Below, in pieces: positions 29,151 to 38,132 of a DNA stretch of 61,819 nucleotides; position 1 is the stretch's first letter, and every line of letters starts with the position of its first letter. Source of the stretch: Deinococcus aerolatus (lineage in GTDB: Bacteria > Deinococcota > Deinococci > Deinococcales > Deinococcaceae); assembly GCF_014647055.1 (NCBI RefSeq), contig NZ_BMOL01000018.1, positions 1-61,819 on the forward strand. The letters are read 5' to 3'. The notes under the pieces were generated by a model, which saw nothing but the letters and a program-made list of their open reading frames with translations, was not told where the DNA came from and ran no database searches. Made by a program: the position numbers and the translations under genes.

Positions 29151-29330
29151 GTGCTGTTCTCCCTGAGTGGTGGCCGGGGACGGTAGAGGCGGCCTCCACT
29201 GTACGCCACAGCTGGAGGGAAATTTGACGTGGGACGCGGCGCTGGCCATGATGGGCCATCTCGACGCCCGCCTGCGGCAGATCGGTTCATCCGGCTGCCC
29301 GGACCTTCCCCCACTGCAAAGGAGACTGTC

Positions 29331-30302
29331 ATGAGCGCACAGACCGTCACAGGTCCCGTTCCCGCCGATGGGCTTGGGTTTACCCTGCCGCATGAACACG
29401 TGATTTTCGGGTATCCCGGGTACCAGGGGGACGTGACCCTGGGGGCCTTTGACCACGCCGCCGCCCTTGAGGCGTGCGTGCAGGTGGCCGGAACGCTGCG
29501 CTCACGCGGCGTGCAGACGGTCGTCGACGCCACGCCCAACGAATGCGGCCGTGACCCCGCCTTCCTGCGCGAGGTCAGCGAGCGTTCGGGGCTGAACATC
29601 CTGTGTGCCAGCGGCTTTTACTACGAGGGAGAGGGGGCCACCGCCTATTTCAAGTTCCGCTTCTCGCTCACCGACGGCCTGCAGGAGGTCTACGAGATGA
29701 TGCTGCGGGAGGTGACCGAGGGCATCGGCACAACCGGTATTCGGGCCGGGGTCCTGAAGCTGGCCAGCAGCCGCGACGCGATTCGCCCCTACGAGCGGGT
29801 GTTCTTCCAGGCCGCCGCCCGCGTGCAGTGCGAGACCGGTGTGCCGATCATCACCCACACCCAGGAGGGCCGCCAGGGACCGCAGCAGGCCGAACTGCTG
29901 GTGGGGGAGGGGGCCGATCCGGAACGAATCATGATCGGTCACATGGACGGCAACACCGATCCCGACTACCACCGCGAAACCCTGAAACACGGCGTCAATA
30001 TCGCCTTCGACCGCCTTGGGCTGCAGGGCCTGGTGGGCACGCCGATGGACACGGACCGCCTGCGGGTGCTGGAGGCGCTGCTGGGTGACGGCCACGCGGG
30101 GCGCATTCTGCTGTCGCACGACAGCATCTGGCAGTGGCTGGGCCGCCCTCTGCCGGTGCCGGACGCCATCCTGCCCGCCATCAGGGACTGGCATCCCACC
30201 CACCTGAGCGATGACATCCTGCCCGAGTTGCTGCGGCGCGGCGTCACCCAGACTCAGATCACACAGATGACGGTCGGGAACCCGGCGCGCGTGTTCGGCT
30301 GA
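29331..30302 (+). CDS. Phosphotriesterase-family metal hydrolase
   Basis: A 323-aa amidohydrolase-fold TIM barrel. Metal ligands are visible: H21 and H23 (LPHEHVIF), the bridging lysine in AGVLKLASS, histidines in PIITHTQEG and MIGHMDGN, and the aspartate in LLSHDSI. AAAGGAG lies 7 bases before the ATG. Family members hydrolyse lactones, including N-acyl-homoserine lactones, and some phosphotriesters; lactonase is the likelier native activity. Neighbouring acyl-CoA ligase may share a pathway, but this is only position. Confidence 0.88.
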   Translation: MSAQTVTGPVPADGLGFTLPHEHVIFGYPGYQGDVTLGAFDHAAALEACVQVAGTLRSRGVQTVVDATPNECGRDPAFLREVSERSGLNILCASGFYYEGEGATAYFKFRFSLTDGLQEVYEMMLREVTEGIGTTGIRAGVLKLASSRDAIRPYERVFFQAAARVQCETGVPIITHTQEGRQGPQQAELLVGEGADPERIMIGHMDGNTDPDYHRETLKHGVNIAFDRLGLQGLVGTPMDTDRLRVLEALLGDGHAGRILLSHDSIWQWLGRPLPVPDAILPAIRDWHPTHLSDDILPELLRRGVTQTQITQMTVGNPARVFG

Positions 30303-30307
30303 GCGTC

Positions 30308-30330
30308 GGCCGCCGGAAAGTGTGGCGGCC
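30308..30330. terminator. Probable bidirectional terminator hairpin
   Basis: GGCCGCC (30308-30314) and GGCGGCC (30324-30330) form a perfect 7-bp stem with a 9-base loop, 6 bases after the phosphotriesterase-like gene and between convergent genes. There is no clear T-run. Confidence 0.4.
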
Positions 30331-30422
30331 CCTCGGTCACCGCCACAGCGGGTACGCGAGTTCCGCGTCAGGGGTGGACCGTGCGGTGTCTGCTGGCCGG
30401 GCGACGTCTTGCCGGGTTCGGC

Positions 30423-31259
30423 TCAGTCCAAGACGTTGATGCGCCGGTACAGGGCCTGGGTCACGCACCACACGCCGTAGCACAGCGTGCCCAGCGCCAC
30501 AGCGGCCAGCAGGAACTGTCCGGCCGGCTGATCGCGCAGCCACGCCAGCGCCTCGGAGGTGCCGATCACCACGCTGGCCTTGTCCCGCCACGCGGCCACC
30601 AGCAGGAAGATGCCGACGATGGTCAGCAGCACGCCGCGCGCCGCGATCCCGATCTGCCCGACGCGCTTCAGCGTGTCCCGGTACCGCGCGCCCACGTCGG
30701 TAAAGGCCATGCGCTTCATGAATCTGGCCCCGTAGGCGCTGTACAGCTGGTTGGCCGCAACTGCCAGCAGCGCCACACCCGCCAGACCCAGCAGCACCTG
30801 ACCGCCGGGCAGTTGCAGCACGTCGGAGGCGGTCTGACTTTCGCTGTTCTGGTTGCGGGGGGCGCTGCCCTGGGCTGCCACACGGGCGCTGAAGACCGCC
30901 AGCACCAGGTAGGCGACGCCGCTGACCGCGTAGCCCAGACGCTTGACCAGCCCCTTGGCCTCGGTGCCCTGGTGCTCGGGATCCAGCACGGCCCGCAGCA
31001 ACTGCCACAGCGCGTAGCCCACCAGACCCACCACCAGCACCCACAGCAGCACGCTGCCCGCCGGAAGGTCCTGCAGGCGCAGCAGCGCCCCCTTGGTGTC
31101 GGTGGTGGTGCCGCCGGCACCCAGCGCCAGGCTCAGGGCCAGAAAGCCCACTGTGCCGTACACCACGCCCTTGCTGGCGTAACCGAAACGGGCCAGGACC
31201 TCGAGGCCCGGAGCCACCTTGCGGCCCGCGCGCTCAACCTGTGCTCTGGCAGATGACAT
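30423..31259 (-). CDS. DUF1206 domain membrane protein
   Basis: A 278-aa inner-membrane protein made of three repeats, each with two hydrophobic helices: FGYASKGVVYGTVGFLAL, RLGYAVSGVAYLVLAVF and QIGIAARGVLLTIVGIFLL mark the repeat starts with the DUF1206 G-Y/A-x-x-x-G-V pattern. The ATG at 31259 lies 6 bases after CATAGT (31271-31266) with no ribosome-binding site, so the message is probably leaderless. Function unknown; common in actinobacteria and Deinococcus. Confidence 0.88.
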   Translation of the reverse strand: MSSARAQVERAGRKVAPGLEVLARFGYASKGVVYGTVGFLALSLALGAGGTTTDTKGALLRLQDLPAGSVLLWVLVVGLVGYALWQLLRAVLDPEHQGTEAKGLVKRLGYAVSGVAYLVLAVFSARVAAQGSAPRNQNSESQTASDVLQLPGGQVLLGLAGVALLAVAANQLYSAYGARFMKRMAFTDVGARYRDTLKRVGQIGIAARGVLLTIVGIFLLVAAWRDKASVVIGTSEALAWLRDQPAGQFLLAAVALGTLCYGVWCVTQALYRRINVLD

Positions 31260-31427
31260 GGGCCCACTATGCCCCAGGACCCTGGCGGCTGGATGCGCCG
31301 GCCCTGCCCTTGTTTCTTTACGGTTTGGTGTTCTGTGGGGGCCTGCCGGGGGAGTGCCACCCGGTGAACGTGCCTGCCCGCCTGCCGCGTAGCATGGAGC
31401 GGTGCACAAGGAAGCGAAGGAGGACGC

Positions 31428-31970
31428 ATGCGCAAGGTGATCGTGACCGAGTTCCTGACCCTCGACGGTGTGTATGAAGATTCCACGCCCTGGCAAAGGG
31501 GCTACAGCCCCGATAGCGGCCCGTTCAAGCACGATGAACTGTTTGACAGCGGCGCGTTGCTGCTGGGCCGCGTGACCTACCAGGGCTTTGCCAGGTACTG
31601 GCCGACGGCCACGGATACCGGTGCGTTTGGTGAACGCATGAACAGCCTGCCGAAGTTCGTCGCCACAACGACCCTGACCTCCCTGACGTGGAACGCTACC
31701 TCCCTCGGGGAAGACGTTCCCGGGGCGGTGCGGGCGCTCAAGGAGCAGGACGGCCGGAATCTCCTCGTGTATGGCAGCGGCACCCTGGTGCAGACGCTGC
31801 TGCGGCACAGCCTTGTGGACGAACTTCGCCTGATGGTCTACCCCCTGGTCCTTGGGAGCGGCAAGCGCCTGTTCGCGGGCGGGGACCGGCTGCCGCTGAA
31901 CCTCACCGCCTCGAGAGACCTGGGCGCGGGCGTGCTGCTGTTAACCTACGAACCCGCACCACGCCGCTGA
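31428..31970 (+). CDS. Dihydrofolate reductase-like (RibD C-terminal) family protein
   Basis: A 180-aa single-domain protein of the RibD-C/YyaP type: start MRKVIVTEFLTLDGVYEDS, the LLGRVTYQGFARYWP block and LLVYGSGTLVQTLLRHSLVDELRL near the end. Such proteins are NADPH-dependent reductase homologues of uncertain substrate, distinct from true folate reductase. GGAGGA lies 3 bases before the ATG. It is not part of the riboflavin operon at 43-47 kb. Confidence 0.87.
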   Translation: MRKVIVTEFLTLDGVYEDSTPWQRGYSPDSGPFKHDELFDSGALLLGRVTYQGFARYWPTATDTGAFGERMNSLPKFVATTTLTSLTWNATSLGEDVPGAVRALKEQDGRNLLVYGSGTLVQTLLRHSLVDELRLMVYPLVLGSGKRLFAGGDRLPLNLTASRDLGAGVLLLTYEPAPRR

Positions 31971-32076
31971 ACTTCTTGATCTGCTGGCCCTTGTCGCGCA
32001 TGAACCGTGGATCATGCCTGCTGACGAACTCTCTCTATTCTGCCCATCACGCCAGACCGTGTGTATACATATTGCC

Positions 32077-32096
32077 GTTGAAGTGCCGACTTCAAC
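32077..32096. terminator. Perfect 8-bp hairpin between convergent genes
   Basis: GTTGAAGT and ACTTCAAC flank a GCCG tetraloop. It lies between the convergent DHFR-like gene and the C39 peptidase pseudogene. No T-run is present on either strand, so termination is inferred from position. It is a single copy, not a CRISPR array. Confidence 0.45.
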
Positions 32097-32121
32097 CCCT
32101 CGGGCGAGAGGCAAATCGTCC

Positions 32122-32864
32122 CTAATCCCCCAGCGCCTCCCGGGCTACATTATGGAATTTCAGTAGTTCCTTGCTTTTTGGGAAGGAGGTCAGGGCGGGT
32201 CCGGTGACCTGAAGCATTCTGGAGTACCAGCCGACCTGCGTCCAGGCCTCAAAGGCTTCCTGCCGGTACAGGTAGTAGATGGCTGGCACGCCCAGATTCA
32301 CCGCACGGTCAAACTGCTCGGCCGCGGTTTCCGCATTGCCCAGCCGGAGGCTGGCCTTTGCCACTCCCCACCAGGCGTAGGGATCGCCCGGCCGCGTCTT
32401 TACGTCCTGTTCGCCGTGCATCTGGGCGTGCCGCCAGTTGGCGGTGGCAGAAACGAGCCGCCGCTGTAGCCGTAGACGGTACGGAAATGCGCCACGTTGC
32501 TCCCGGCCCTGAGCCGCTGCTGCACCACCACCGGAAAACCGCGCGACACCAGTTCGCGCAGCACGTCAGGATCGCCTGCGTACCGGATGACACTGCGCAG
32601 GCCGAAACGCCCCAGGTACGCCGCGAGTTCAAGACTGCTAACCTGCGGGTCTCCCGGATAATCCTTCATGGCTGCCGCTGCTGCCGCCTGGGTCACGCGC
32701 GTGCCGTGGTAGCCCAGCACGGTCAGGGCCGTGACTGGCGCGCAGTTGTCTGGCCCCTGATACTCGTGGCGAACATTTTTCAGGGTCACGTTGCTGGGTA
32801 GGGCGGCGGCCCCACCACCCAGCGCCAGGCCAGCGAGCAGCGGGAGAAGGGACAATCTGAGCAT
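32122..32864 (-). pseudogene. Secreted C39-family peptidase with TPR tail, internally deleted
   Basis: The first part has a signal peptide (MLRLSLLPLLAGLALGGGAAA) and a C39 core: catalytic-cysteine segment GPDNCAPVTALTVLGYHG and GFPVVVQQRLRAGSNVAHFRTVYGYSGG. It then leaves frame and stops. The second part, in another frame, begins near WRHAQMHGEQDVKTRPGDPYAWWG and reads TPR-like text to 32122. Relatives carry roughly 50 residues between these blocks, so an out-of-frame deletion near 32440 is likely. CACAAT lies 5 bases before the ATG at 32864, again the leaderless pattern. Confidence 0.7.
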
Positions 32865-33123
32865 GTCCCATTGTGTCCGGGGATGGGGGCCGGGTGGTGC
32901 CTCGGCGAGCCAGGGAACTTCATTCAATGTTGAGCCATGCTCCAGGGTGTGCCGAATAGACCCCTGCCAGCCTGTGGGTGCGGTGCAGGGCCTGCTCCGG
33001 CTGGAAGAGGCGGGGGCTTGCCGCCAGGGCTCCGTACCGCCAGGACTCCGGGAACGTACCGCCTGCGGGAACCTGTCGAACCCCAGGGCCTGTGCACGGG
33101 TGACACTCAGACCGGCGGCGCGG

Positions 33124-34203
33124 TCAGTGTTGAGGCGTTCTCAGAGGCCCGGACACCGGCTGGGGCGCTGGCCGGCCCAGGTGATATCCCTGGGCGTAAT
33201 CACTGCCCAGCGCGGTGACCAGCGCAAGTTCACCCGCTGTTTCAATGCCCTCGGCCACCACCCGGATGTCCAGACCGTGGGCATAGGCAATCAGCGCCTG
33301 CACCAGCGGCAGGCGGGGATCATCGGCGTGCAGGCCTCGGATCAGCGCGCGGTCCAGTTTCACCACATCTGGGCGCAACTCGGCCAGGTACGTCAGGCTG
33401 GTGTGCCCGGCCCCCAGATCGTCCAGCGCCACCTGCGCGCCCTCGGCACGGTAGCGTTTCAGGATGCGGCGCAGCAGCGTCAGGTCGGGAAAGGCCTCGC
33501 TCTCGGTGACCTCGAAGACCAGCCGGCTGAAGTCCGCCCCCACCTGACGGCAGGCCTCGAAGGTGGTCTGCAGGCAGATATCGGGGTTGTACACCACGCT
33601 GGGCGAAAAGTTGATGAACAGTTGCTGACCGGGCGGCAGCGTGGGATAGACCTGCGTGATGGCGTTGCGGCGGGCCAGGGCGTCGAACGCGCGGGCCTGG
33701 CCATGGGCAGCGGCGGCGCGCAGCAGGGGGCCGGCTCCCAGGGTCTGCCCGTCCCAGTGCGCGCGCACCAGCGCCTCGTGGCCGTAGATGTCCAGATCGT
33801 TGAGGCCCACAATCGGCTGGACTTCGAAGTGAAGATGCTGGCATGCGTCCGCGAACCAGGGGCTGTTCAGCCGGTGCATCCATTGCTCCAGCGGTGCGGT
33901 CTGCCACGGGTCCGGTTCGCCGCCGTGCCACGGTGTGGCCAGGACTTCGTGCTGCTCGGTTGCCGTGAAACCGGCGGTCAACGTGCTTAGCCCGGAAAAG
34001 GCGTCCGAGTGCACGATGAACGCGGGCCCGTGCGTTTGAAACGAGATCTGATGGGCGTCCAGGGAGAGCCAGAGTTTGCGCTGAAGATGACGGGACGCGG
34101 CGTACAGCGCCAGACCGTCCATGCCGTCAGTGCCCACAGACTGGACATGATGGCAATCGCACTTGCCCGGGAGGATGGGGGGGGAGGGAGGGGCACGATG
34201 CAC
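33124..34203 (-). CDS. EAL-domain protein, putative c-di-GMP phosphodiesterase
   Basis: About 359 aa: a short N-terminal region with CDCHH, a sensory-like region (30-140) and a full EAL domain. Active-site motifs are EVQPIV, EALVRAH, INFSP, EVTES, DDLGAGHTSL, VKLDRALI and EGIET, all consistent with an active enzyme hydrolysing cyclic di-GMP. No membrane segment. I chose GTG at 34203 because TACTCT (34215-34210) lies 6 bases upstream; an ATG at 34236 is possible. The 259 bases after the neighbouring pseudogene start hold nothing recognisable. Confidence 0.85.
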   Translation of the reverse strand: MHRAPPSPPILPGKCDCHHVQSVGTDGMDGLALYAASRHLQRKLWLSLDAHQISFQTHGPAFIVHSDAFSGLSTLTAGFTATEQHEVLATPWHGGEPDPWQTAPLEQWMHRLNSPWFADACQHLHFEVQPIVGLNDLDIYGHEALVRAHWDGQTLGAGPLLRAAAAHGQARAFDALARRNAITQVYPTLPPGQQLFINFSPSVVYNPDICLQTTFEACRQVGADFSRLVFEVTESEAFPDLTLLRRILKRYRAEGAQVALDDLGAGHTSLTYLAELRPDVVKLDRALIRGLHADDPRLPLVQALIAYAHGLDIRVVAEGIETAGELALVTALGSDYAQGYHLGRPAPQPVSGPLRTPQH

Positions 34204-34455
34204 GGAACCAGAGTAGTCACGCTGTCTGACAAGCATCTTTTCTGAGTGGTTCCAGAACGCACCGGTCCTGGATGCGGTCAAGGGCCATGCCCGGACCTCA
34301 CGGACGCACCGGCCCCTACGCCAGAAGGGGAGCACAGCAGCGTGAGTGTCACCGCCGTGACGCTCATGCCGTGAAGCGCGGGCCAGGGGCCGTGCTGCGC
34401 CCGGTCTCCTTGCCGCCACCGGGCCCTGGAAAGCGGACTGGACGCCCCGGCACCG

Positions 34456-36138
34456 TCAGGCTGCGGGAGCGTCGTCCGCTTCCCTGGGCAGAACGAAGCC
34501 GAAGGTGGCGCCCAGGTCCGGCTCGCCGTGTGCCGTCACCGTGCCGCCATGCCGCGTCACGATCCGCCGCGCGTTGGCCAGGCTCACCGCCGCTCCCTCG
34601 AACTCCTCCTGGCGGTGCAGCCGCTGAAACATCGTGAACAGCTTGTCTCGGTACTGCGGGTTAAATCCCACGCCGTTGTCCTGCACGTACACCGCCCAGG
34701 TGTGGCCCTGGTCCTCGGCCCAGACCGTGACCACCGCGGGCTCCCGCCCGCGGCTGTACTTGACCGCGTTGTCCAGCAGCGCCGTGACCACCCGCCGCAA
34801 CAGCCTCAGGTCCCCGGGGACGGTGGGCAGTGGGCCGATCTGCCAGACGATCTGGCGCTGCGGGTGGGCCACGCTCAGCTCGTGACGGACGGCGGCGAAC
34901 ACGCGGTCCAGGTCCACCTGGACCGGGCTCAGTGGCTGGCGGGAGGCGCGGGAGACGTCGAGCATGCCGTCGATCAGGGTGTTGAGGGTGTCGGCGGCGG
35001 TGCGGACGATGCCGAAGTAGCGCTCGGCCTTGTCACTGAGGGGGGCGGGAAGGGACCGGCGCAGCAGGTTGCTGAAACTGATGATGTGGCGGACCGGGGT
35101 GCGCAGGTCGTGCGAGACCGAGTAGGTGAAGGCCTCGAGTTCCTCGTTCGACACCTGCAACAGGTCCCGCTGGGCTTCCAGTTCGGCTGTGCGGTCACGG
35201 ACCTGCTGCTCGAGGGTCTCGGCAAAGTGAATCCGGCCCAGCGCCAGTGCGAACTGTGAGGCCAGGGTCAGCAGGAAGTAGCGCTCTTCGGGTGCGAACT
35301 CATGCGGCTCGCGGAAGTCCAGTACGATGATCCCCAGCGGCCGGCCGTCCGCCTGCATCGGCAGCACGGCGCTCGCCACTGCTGCGGCGCCTCCTGTGCG
35401 GCCTTCGAGGCCCGGATAGGCCGCCGTCAGCGCGCCGCTGTGCCCGAAGAACAGGGGCTGGCCGGAGCGCAGGGCATCCGCCCCCGGACCGGCGCTGCCG
35501 AGGCTCCCGTCTTGCCAGACGCTGGCGCTGGCCGCACCCCGCCGGGCCGCGACGTTGAGGCGGTTGCCGTGCGCCAGCAGCGCTGCGCCGCCGGTGGCCC
35601 CGACTGCCTCCAGCGCCGGACCCAGCAGGAGGTCAAACGCCGCCTGCTGGGTTCGCGCGGCGGCCAGTTCCCCAGTCACGCTCTGAAGGCCGGCCAGCAG
35701 GGCGGACGTCGCCTCCCGCGCGGTCACGTCCGTCTGAAATCCGAAGAAGTGGGTGACGGTTCCTGCCGCGTCCCGGATGGGGCTGATGGTCAATTCGTTG
35801 TGGAACAGGGTGCCGTCCGGGCGGTAGTTGCGCAGCAGCGCGGTGGTGCTGTGCCCCTCCCGGATGGCGGCGCGGATGGCCGCCCTGGGGCCGGGATTGG
35901 GGTCCTGGCCCTGGAGAAACCGGCAGTTGCGCCCGATCACCTCGACCGCCAGGTACCCGCTCAGGCGTTCGAAGGCGGGATTGACGTAGATGATGGGAAG
36001 GTCTGGCAGGCGCGCGTCTGCAATGACGGCGCTGTTGACACTGGCGGCGAGGGCCTGGCTGAGCAGCCGCAGATCGACGCTGGCCGCCTGTGGGGTGCCG
36101 AGACCCTCCAGCGCGCTATTGTCCGGGCTGAAGCTCAT
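34456..36138 (-). CDS. LOV-GAF hybrid histidine kinase with degenerate G2 box
   Basis: 560 aa. Residues 35-140 form a PAS domain with the LOV blue-light signature GRNCRFLQG, photoactive cysteine C72, flavin-contacting N104 and N114 and Q135. A GAF-like domain follows (about 155-305), a short coiled coil, a HisKA domain with H343 (SHDLRTP) and a HATPase domain. N-box (LLDNAVKYS) and G1 (VQDNGVGF) look intact, but the G2 box reads EGAAVSLA at 514-521 instead of EGTGVGLA, so ATP binding may be impaired. TATAGT (36150-36145) is 6 bases before the ATG: probably leaderless. A lone receiver gene lies at 37581. Confidence 0.9.
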   Translation of the reverse strand: MSFSPDNSALEGLGTPQAASVDLRLLSQALAASVNSAVIADARLPDLPIIYVNPAFERLSGYLAVEVIGRNCRFLQGQDPNPGPRAAIRAAIREGHSTTALLRNYRPDGTLFHNELTISPIRDAAGTVTHFFGFQTDVTAREATSALLAGLQSVTGELAAARTQQAAFDLLLGPALEAVGATGGAALLAHGNRLNVAARRGAASASVWQDGSLGSAGPGADALRSGQPLFFGHSGALTAAYPGLEGRTGGAAAVASAVLPMQADGRPLGIIVLDFREPHEFAPEERYFLLTLASQFALALGRIHFAETLEQQVRDRTAELEAQRDLLQVSNEELEAFTYSVSHDLRTPVRHIISFSNLLRRSLPAPLSDKAERYFGIVRTAADTLNTLIDGMLDVSRASRQPLSPVQVDLDRVFAAVRHELSVAHPQRQIVWQIGPLPTVPGDLRLLRRVVTALLDNAVKYSRGREPAVVTVWAEDQGHTWAVYVQDNGVGFNPQYRDKLFTMFQRLHRQEEFEGAAVSLANARRIVTRHGGTVTAHGEPDLGATFGFVLPREADDAPAA

Positions 36139-36389
36139 GGGCCGACTATAGAGCGCCGTGCTGCGCTGAAACAGCCTGAGGCAATGGCGCGTGAACGTGT
36201 TTCCCAGCCGTCCACACCAGCCGCCCAGACAGGTGCGGGCTGCCGCCGTGCAGGAGAAGGCAGCGTCGCGGACGGGCAGGAGACGCGCCGGCCAGCCCTC
36301 GGGGTCCGCCGCCGGGCCGGGAACAGAACAGCAGGCATTGGCGCGCAGGGGCACTCAGCTTTTCTATTCCGCGCCGGATGCATCAGGCC

Positions 36390-36421
36390 AAAAAAAGTCA
36401 GGGACTGGCGCGCTCCCTGAC
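36390..36421 (-). terminator. Rho-independent terminator, minus strand
   Basis: On the minus strand GTCAGGGA (36421-36414) pairs perfectly with TCCCTGAC (36404-36397) across 9 bases and is followed by seven T (36396-36390). It would end transcripts from the right, where a tRNA-like 3' end lies immediately upstream. Confidence 0.75.
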
Positions 36422-36434
36422 CTGCCTTGGTTGT

Positions 36435-36463
36435 GGTGGTGGGCGGGGGGACTCGAACCCTCC
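36435..36463 (-). other. tRNA 3'-end-like remnant
   Basis: The minus strand reads GGAGGGTTCGAGTCCCCC then CGCCCACCACCA: a T-loop TTCGAGT with a nearly paired T-stem and an acceptor-like strand ending in CCACCA. A strong terminator follows on the same strand. I could not find the matching 5' acceptor strand, D-arm or anticodon arm upstream, and the spacing to CCA is off by one or two bases. So this is a decayed or truncated tRNA or a resemblance, not an intact gene. Confidence 0.35.
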
Positions 36464-36828
36464 AGGGGCCGACGGGAACCCACTCGCGCGCCCGTTGTTG
36501 GAGGGGTGGGCAGCTGTCCCCTGATCTGCCGAACATGACACGCAGACTCAGGGAAATTCAGCCCGCCCCTGACCTGCCAGATCGTGTCTGATGATGCCCC
36601 AGCCCTGTCAGGCTTTTGTGTGCTGGACACAGAGCAAGGCTTAAGGGGAATGCCGAGGGGCCGCCGTAATGGAGTGGTGGGAACCCCTCCCGCCAGGTAC
36701 GGGTGCTGGGAGGGGGCGGCTGGCTCCGCGTGTGGCCTGTTGGCCTCCCAACCTTTCCTGTGGCTGGACTGGGGGGGGGGTTGAGGTGCGGGCCGGCACT
36801 GGACGGCCCCAGACCTGGAGTCTCAGGG

Positions 36829-37384
36829 TTAGCACGGCCTGACCACCGACCTGGCGTACAGGGGCAGCTTCCCCGCCTGCATCTTCATAAAATACAGGGC
36901 GGCGGCGTTGCGGTCACCCACGCTGTTGAACGACGCCTCGCCGGACAGCAGATTCTTGAAACTGCCCCCCAGATGGCGCTTTCCACATCGGTCCGGGTGG
37001 GCAGCTTTCCGCCATGGGCCTTGATCGCGCTCAGGATGCCTTCAGCGATCACGGTGGCCGAGTCATACGCCTACGCCGAGTAACACGAAGGCGCCGCATT
37101 GCGGTATGTGGCAACAAAGTTCTTGACTCCGGGCAGTGAATCCAGAGGTGGACCGACCGTGGTGTAGGAGATGTTGCTTGCGCCCCGGCCCGCCACCTGG
37201 GCCAATTCATCGCTGTCCAGACCGTCGCCGCCGACCACCAGCAGATTGACCCCTGACGGATAAACGTGCCGATCTGCGCGTATTCGCCGCCGTGGATTAC
37301 GGCGACGGACAGAGGCTCCGACAGGGGGCCAACCCTGGGTTCAAGCCTGTCGTTGCCTGGAGCGTGAAGAGACATGGCCCCCAC
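36829..37384 (-). pseudogene. Branched-chain amino-acid-type ABC binding protein, remnant
   Basis: Reading leftward with frame changes gives VAVIHGGEYAQIGTFIRQ, then LLVVGGDGLDSDELAQVAG, then SYTTVGPPLDSLPGVKNFVA, then AYDSATVIAEGILSAIKAHG and finally DRNAAALYFMKMQAGKLPLY before TAA at 36831-36829. This is the C-terminal half of a LivK-like periplasmic binding protein. At least two frameshifts and one in-frame stop (in CYSA-stop-AYDS) break it, and the N-terminal half and partner transporter genes are absent. Confidence 0.7.
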
Positions 37385-37580
37385 ACCTTAAGTGACGTCA
37401 TCTTCACCTGCGGGTCCAGCTCCGCTATCGTGCCTGTGTGGGAGCAACGACTGTACAGCCCGACTCATCCGCTGGTGTTCTGGGCCGGTCCACTCCAGCG
37501 CTGCTTCGCGACAGCATGGAGCCGTTCGCTGGGGTCAACGCTCTATGGGGCGTGCTGGGCCTTAACGGGCGCCCTTTCCT

Positions 37581-37955
37581 ATGACGCGGGTGCTGCTCGT
37601 TGAGGACCACCGCGCGGACGTGATGCTGTTGCAAGACACCCTGGAGTTCGCGGGAATGAACTGGACCGTTGAGGATGTGCCGACCTTCGAGGCGGCGGCC
37701 CGCTGCTGGCAGGCCACGCCGTTCGACCTATTGCTGCTGGATCTTGACCTGCCGGACGGCCTTGGTCTGGAACTGCTCACCCGCGCGCTGAGGCTGGCAG
37801 CGGGCGTCCCGGTGGTGGTGCTGAGTGGACTGGAAGATCCCAGGCTGGCGGCAACGGCCCTCCAGATGGGGGCGGCGGGCTACGTGATCAAGGGCCTGGA
37901 GGCCGCCGAACACCTGCGCCGGATCATCGGGCCGTCCACCGCAACCCGCCGCTGA
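37581..37955 (+). CDS. Single-domain response regulator
   Basis: A 124-aa receiver domain alone, without an output domain. Acidic pocket E8-D9, phosphoacceptor D54 (LLLLDLDLPDG), switch serine S82 (VVLSG) and lysine K104 (YVIKG) are all present, so it should be phosphorylatable. It is CheY-like in architecture; the Rcp1 type, linked to photoreceptor kinases, is one possibility. The nearest kinase is the LOV kinase ending 1.4 kb upstream on the other strand; pairing is inference. No clear ribosome-binding site precedes the ATG. Confidence 0.88.
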   Translation: MTRVLLVEDHRADVMLLQDTLEFAGMNWTVEDVPTFEAAARCWQATPFDLLLLDLDLPDGLGLELLTRALRLAAGVPVVVLSGLEDPRLAATALQMGAAGYVIKGLEAAEHLRRIIGPSTATRR

Positions 37956-38132
37956 AGGGTTGACCCGGGCGATGCCGGGGAAGGGCCTGCTGGCCAGTGT
38001 GGTGTCAGAGATCCAGCCGAGGGGGCTGATATTGGCGGCGCTGCGGTTGCGGGGAAGTCGTGAGCTCAAACTGTCCGGAAGGCCGACCGCTGTCCGGGCG
38101 CGTTACCTTGACGTGGAGGGTCCCTGGTCTGG

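Noticed and set aside
32077..32121. CRISPR repeat-like palindrome
   Set aside because: Only one copy exists, there are no spaced repeats and no cas genes in the window.
36435..36540. Intact tRNA or tmRNA gene on the minus strand
   Set aside because: No matching 5' acceptor, D-arm or anticodon arm can be folded, and tmRNA landmarks are absent. Kept only as a 3'-end remnant.
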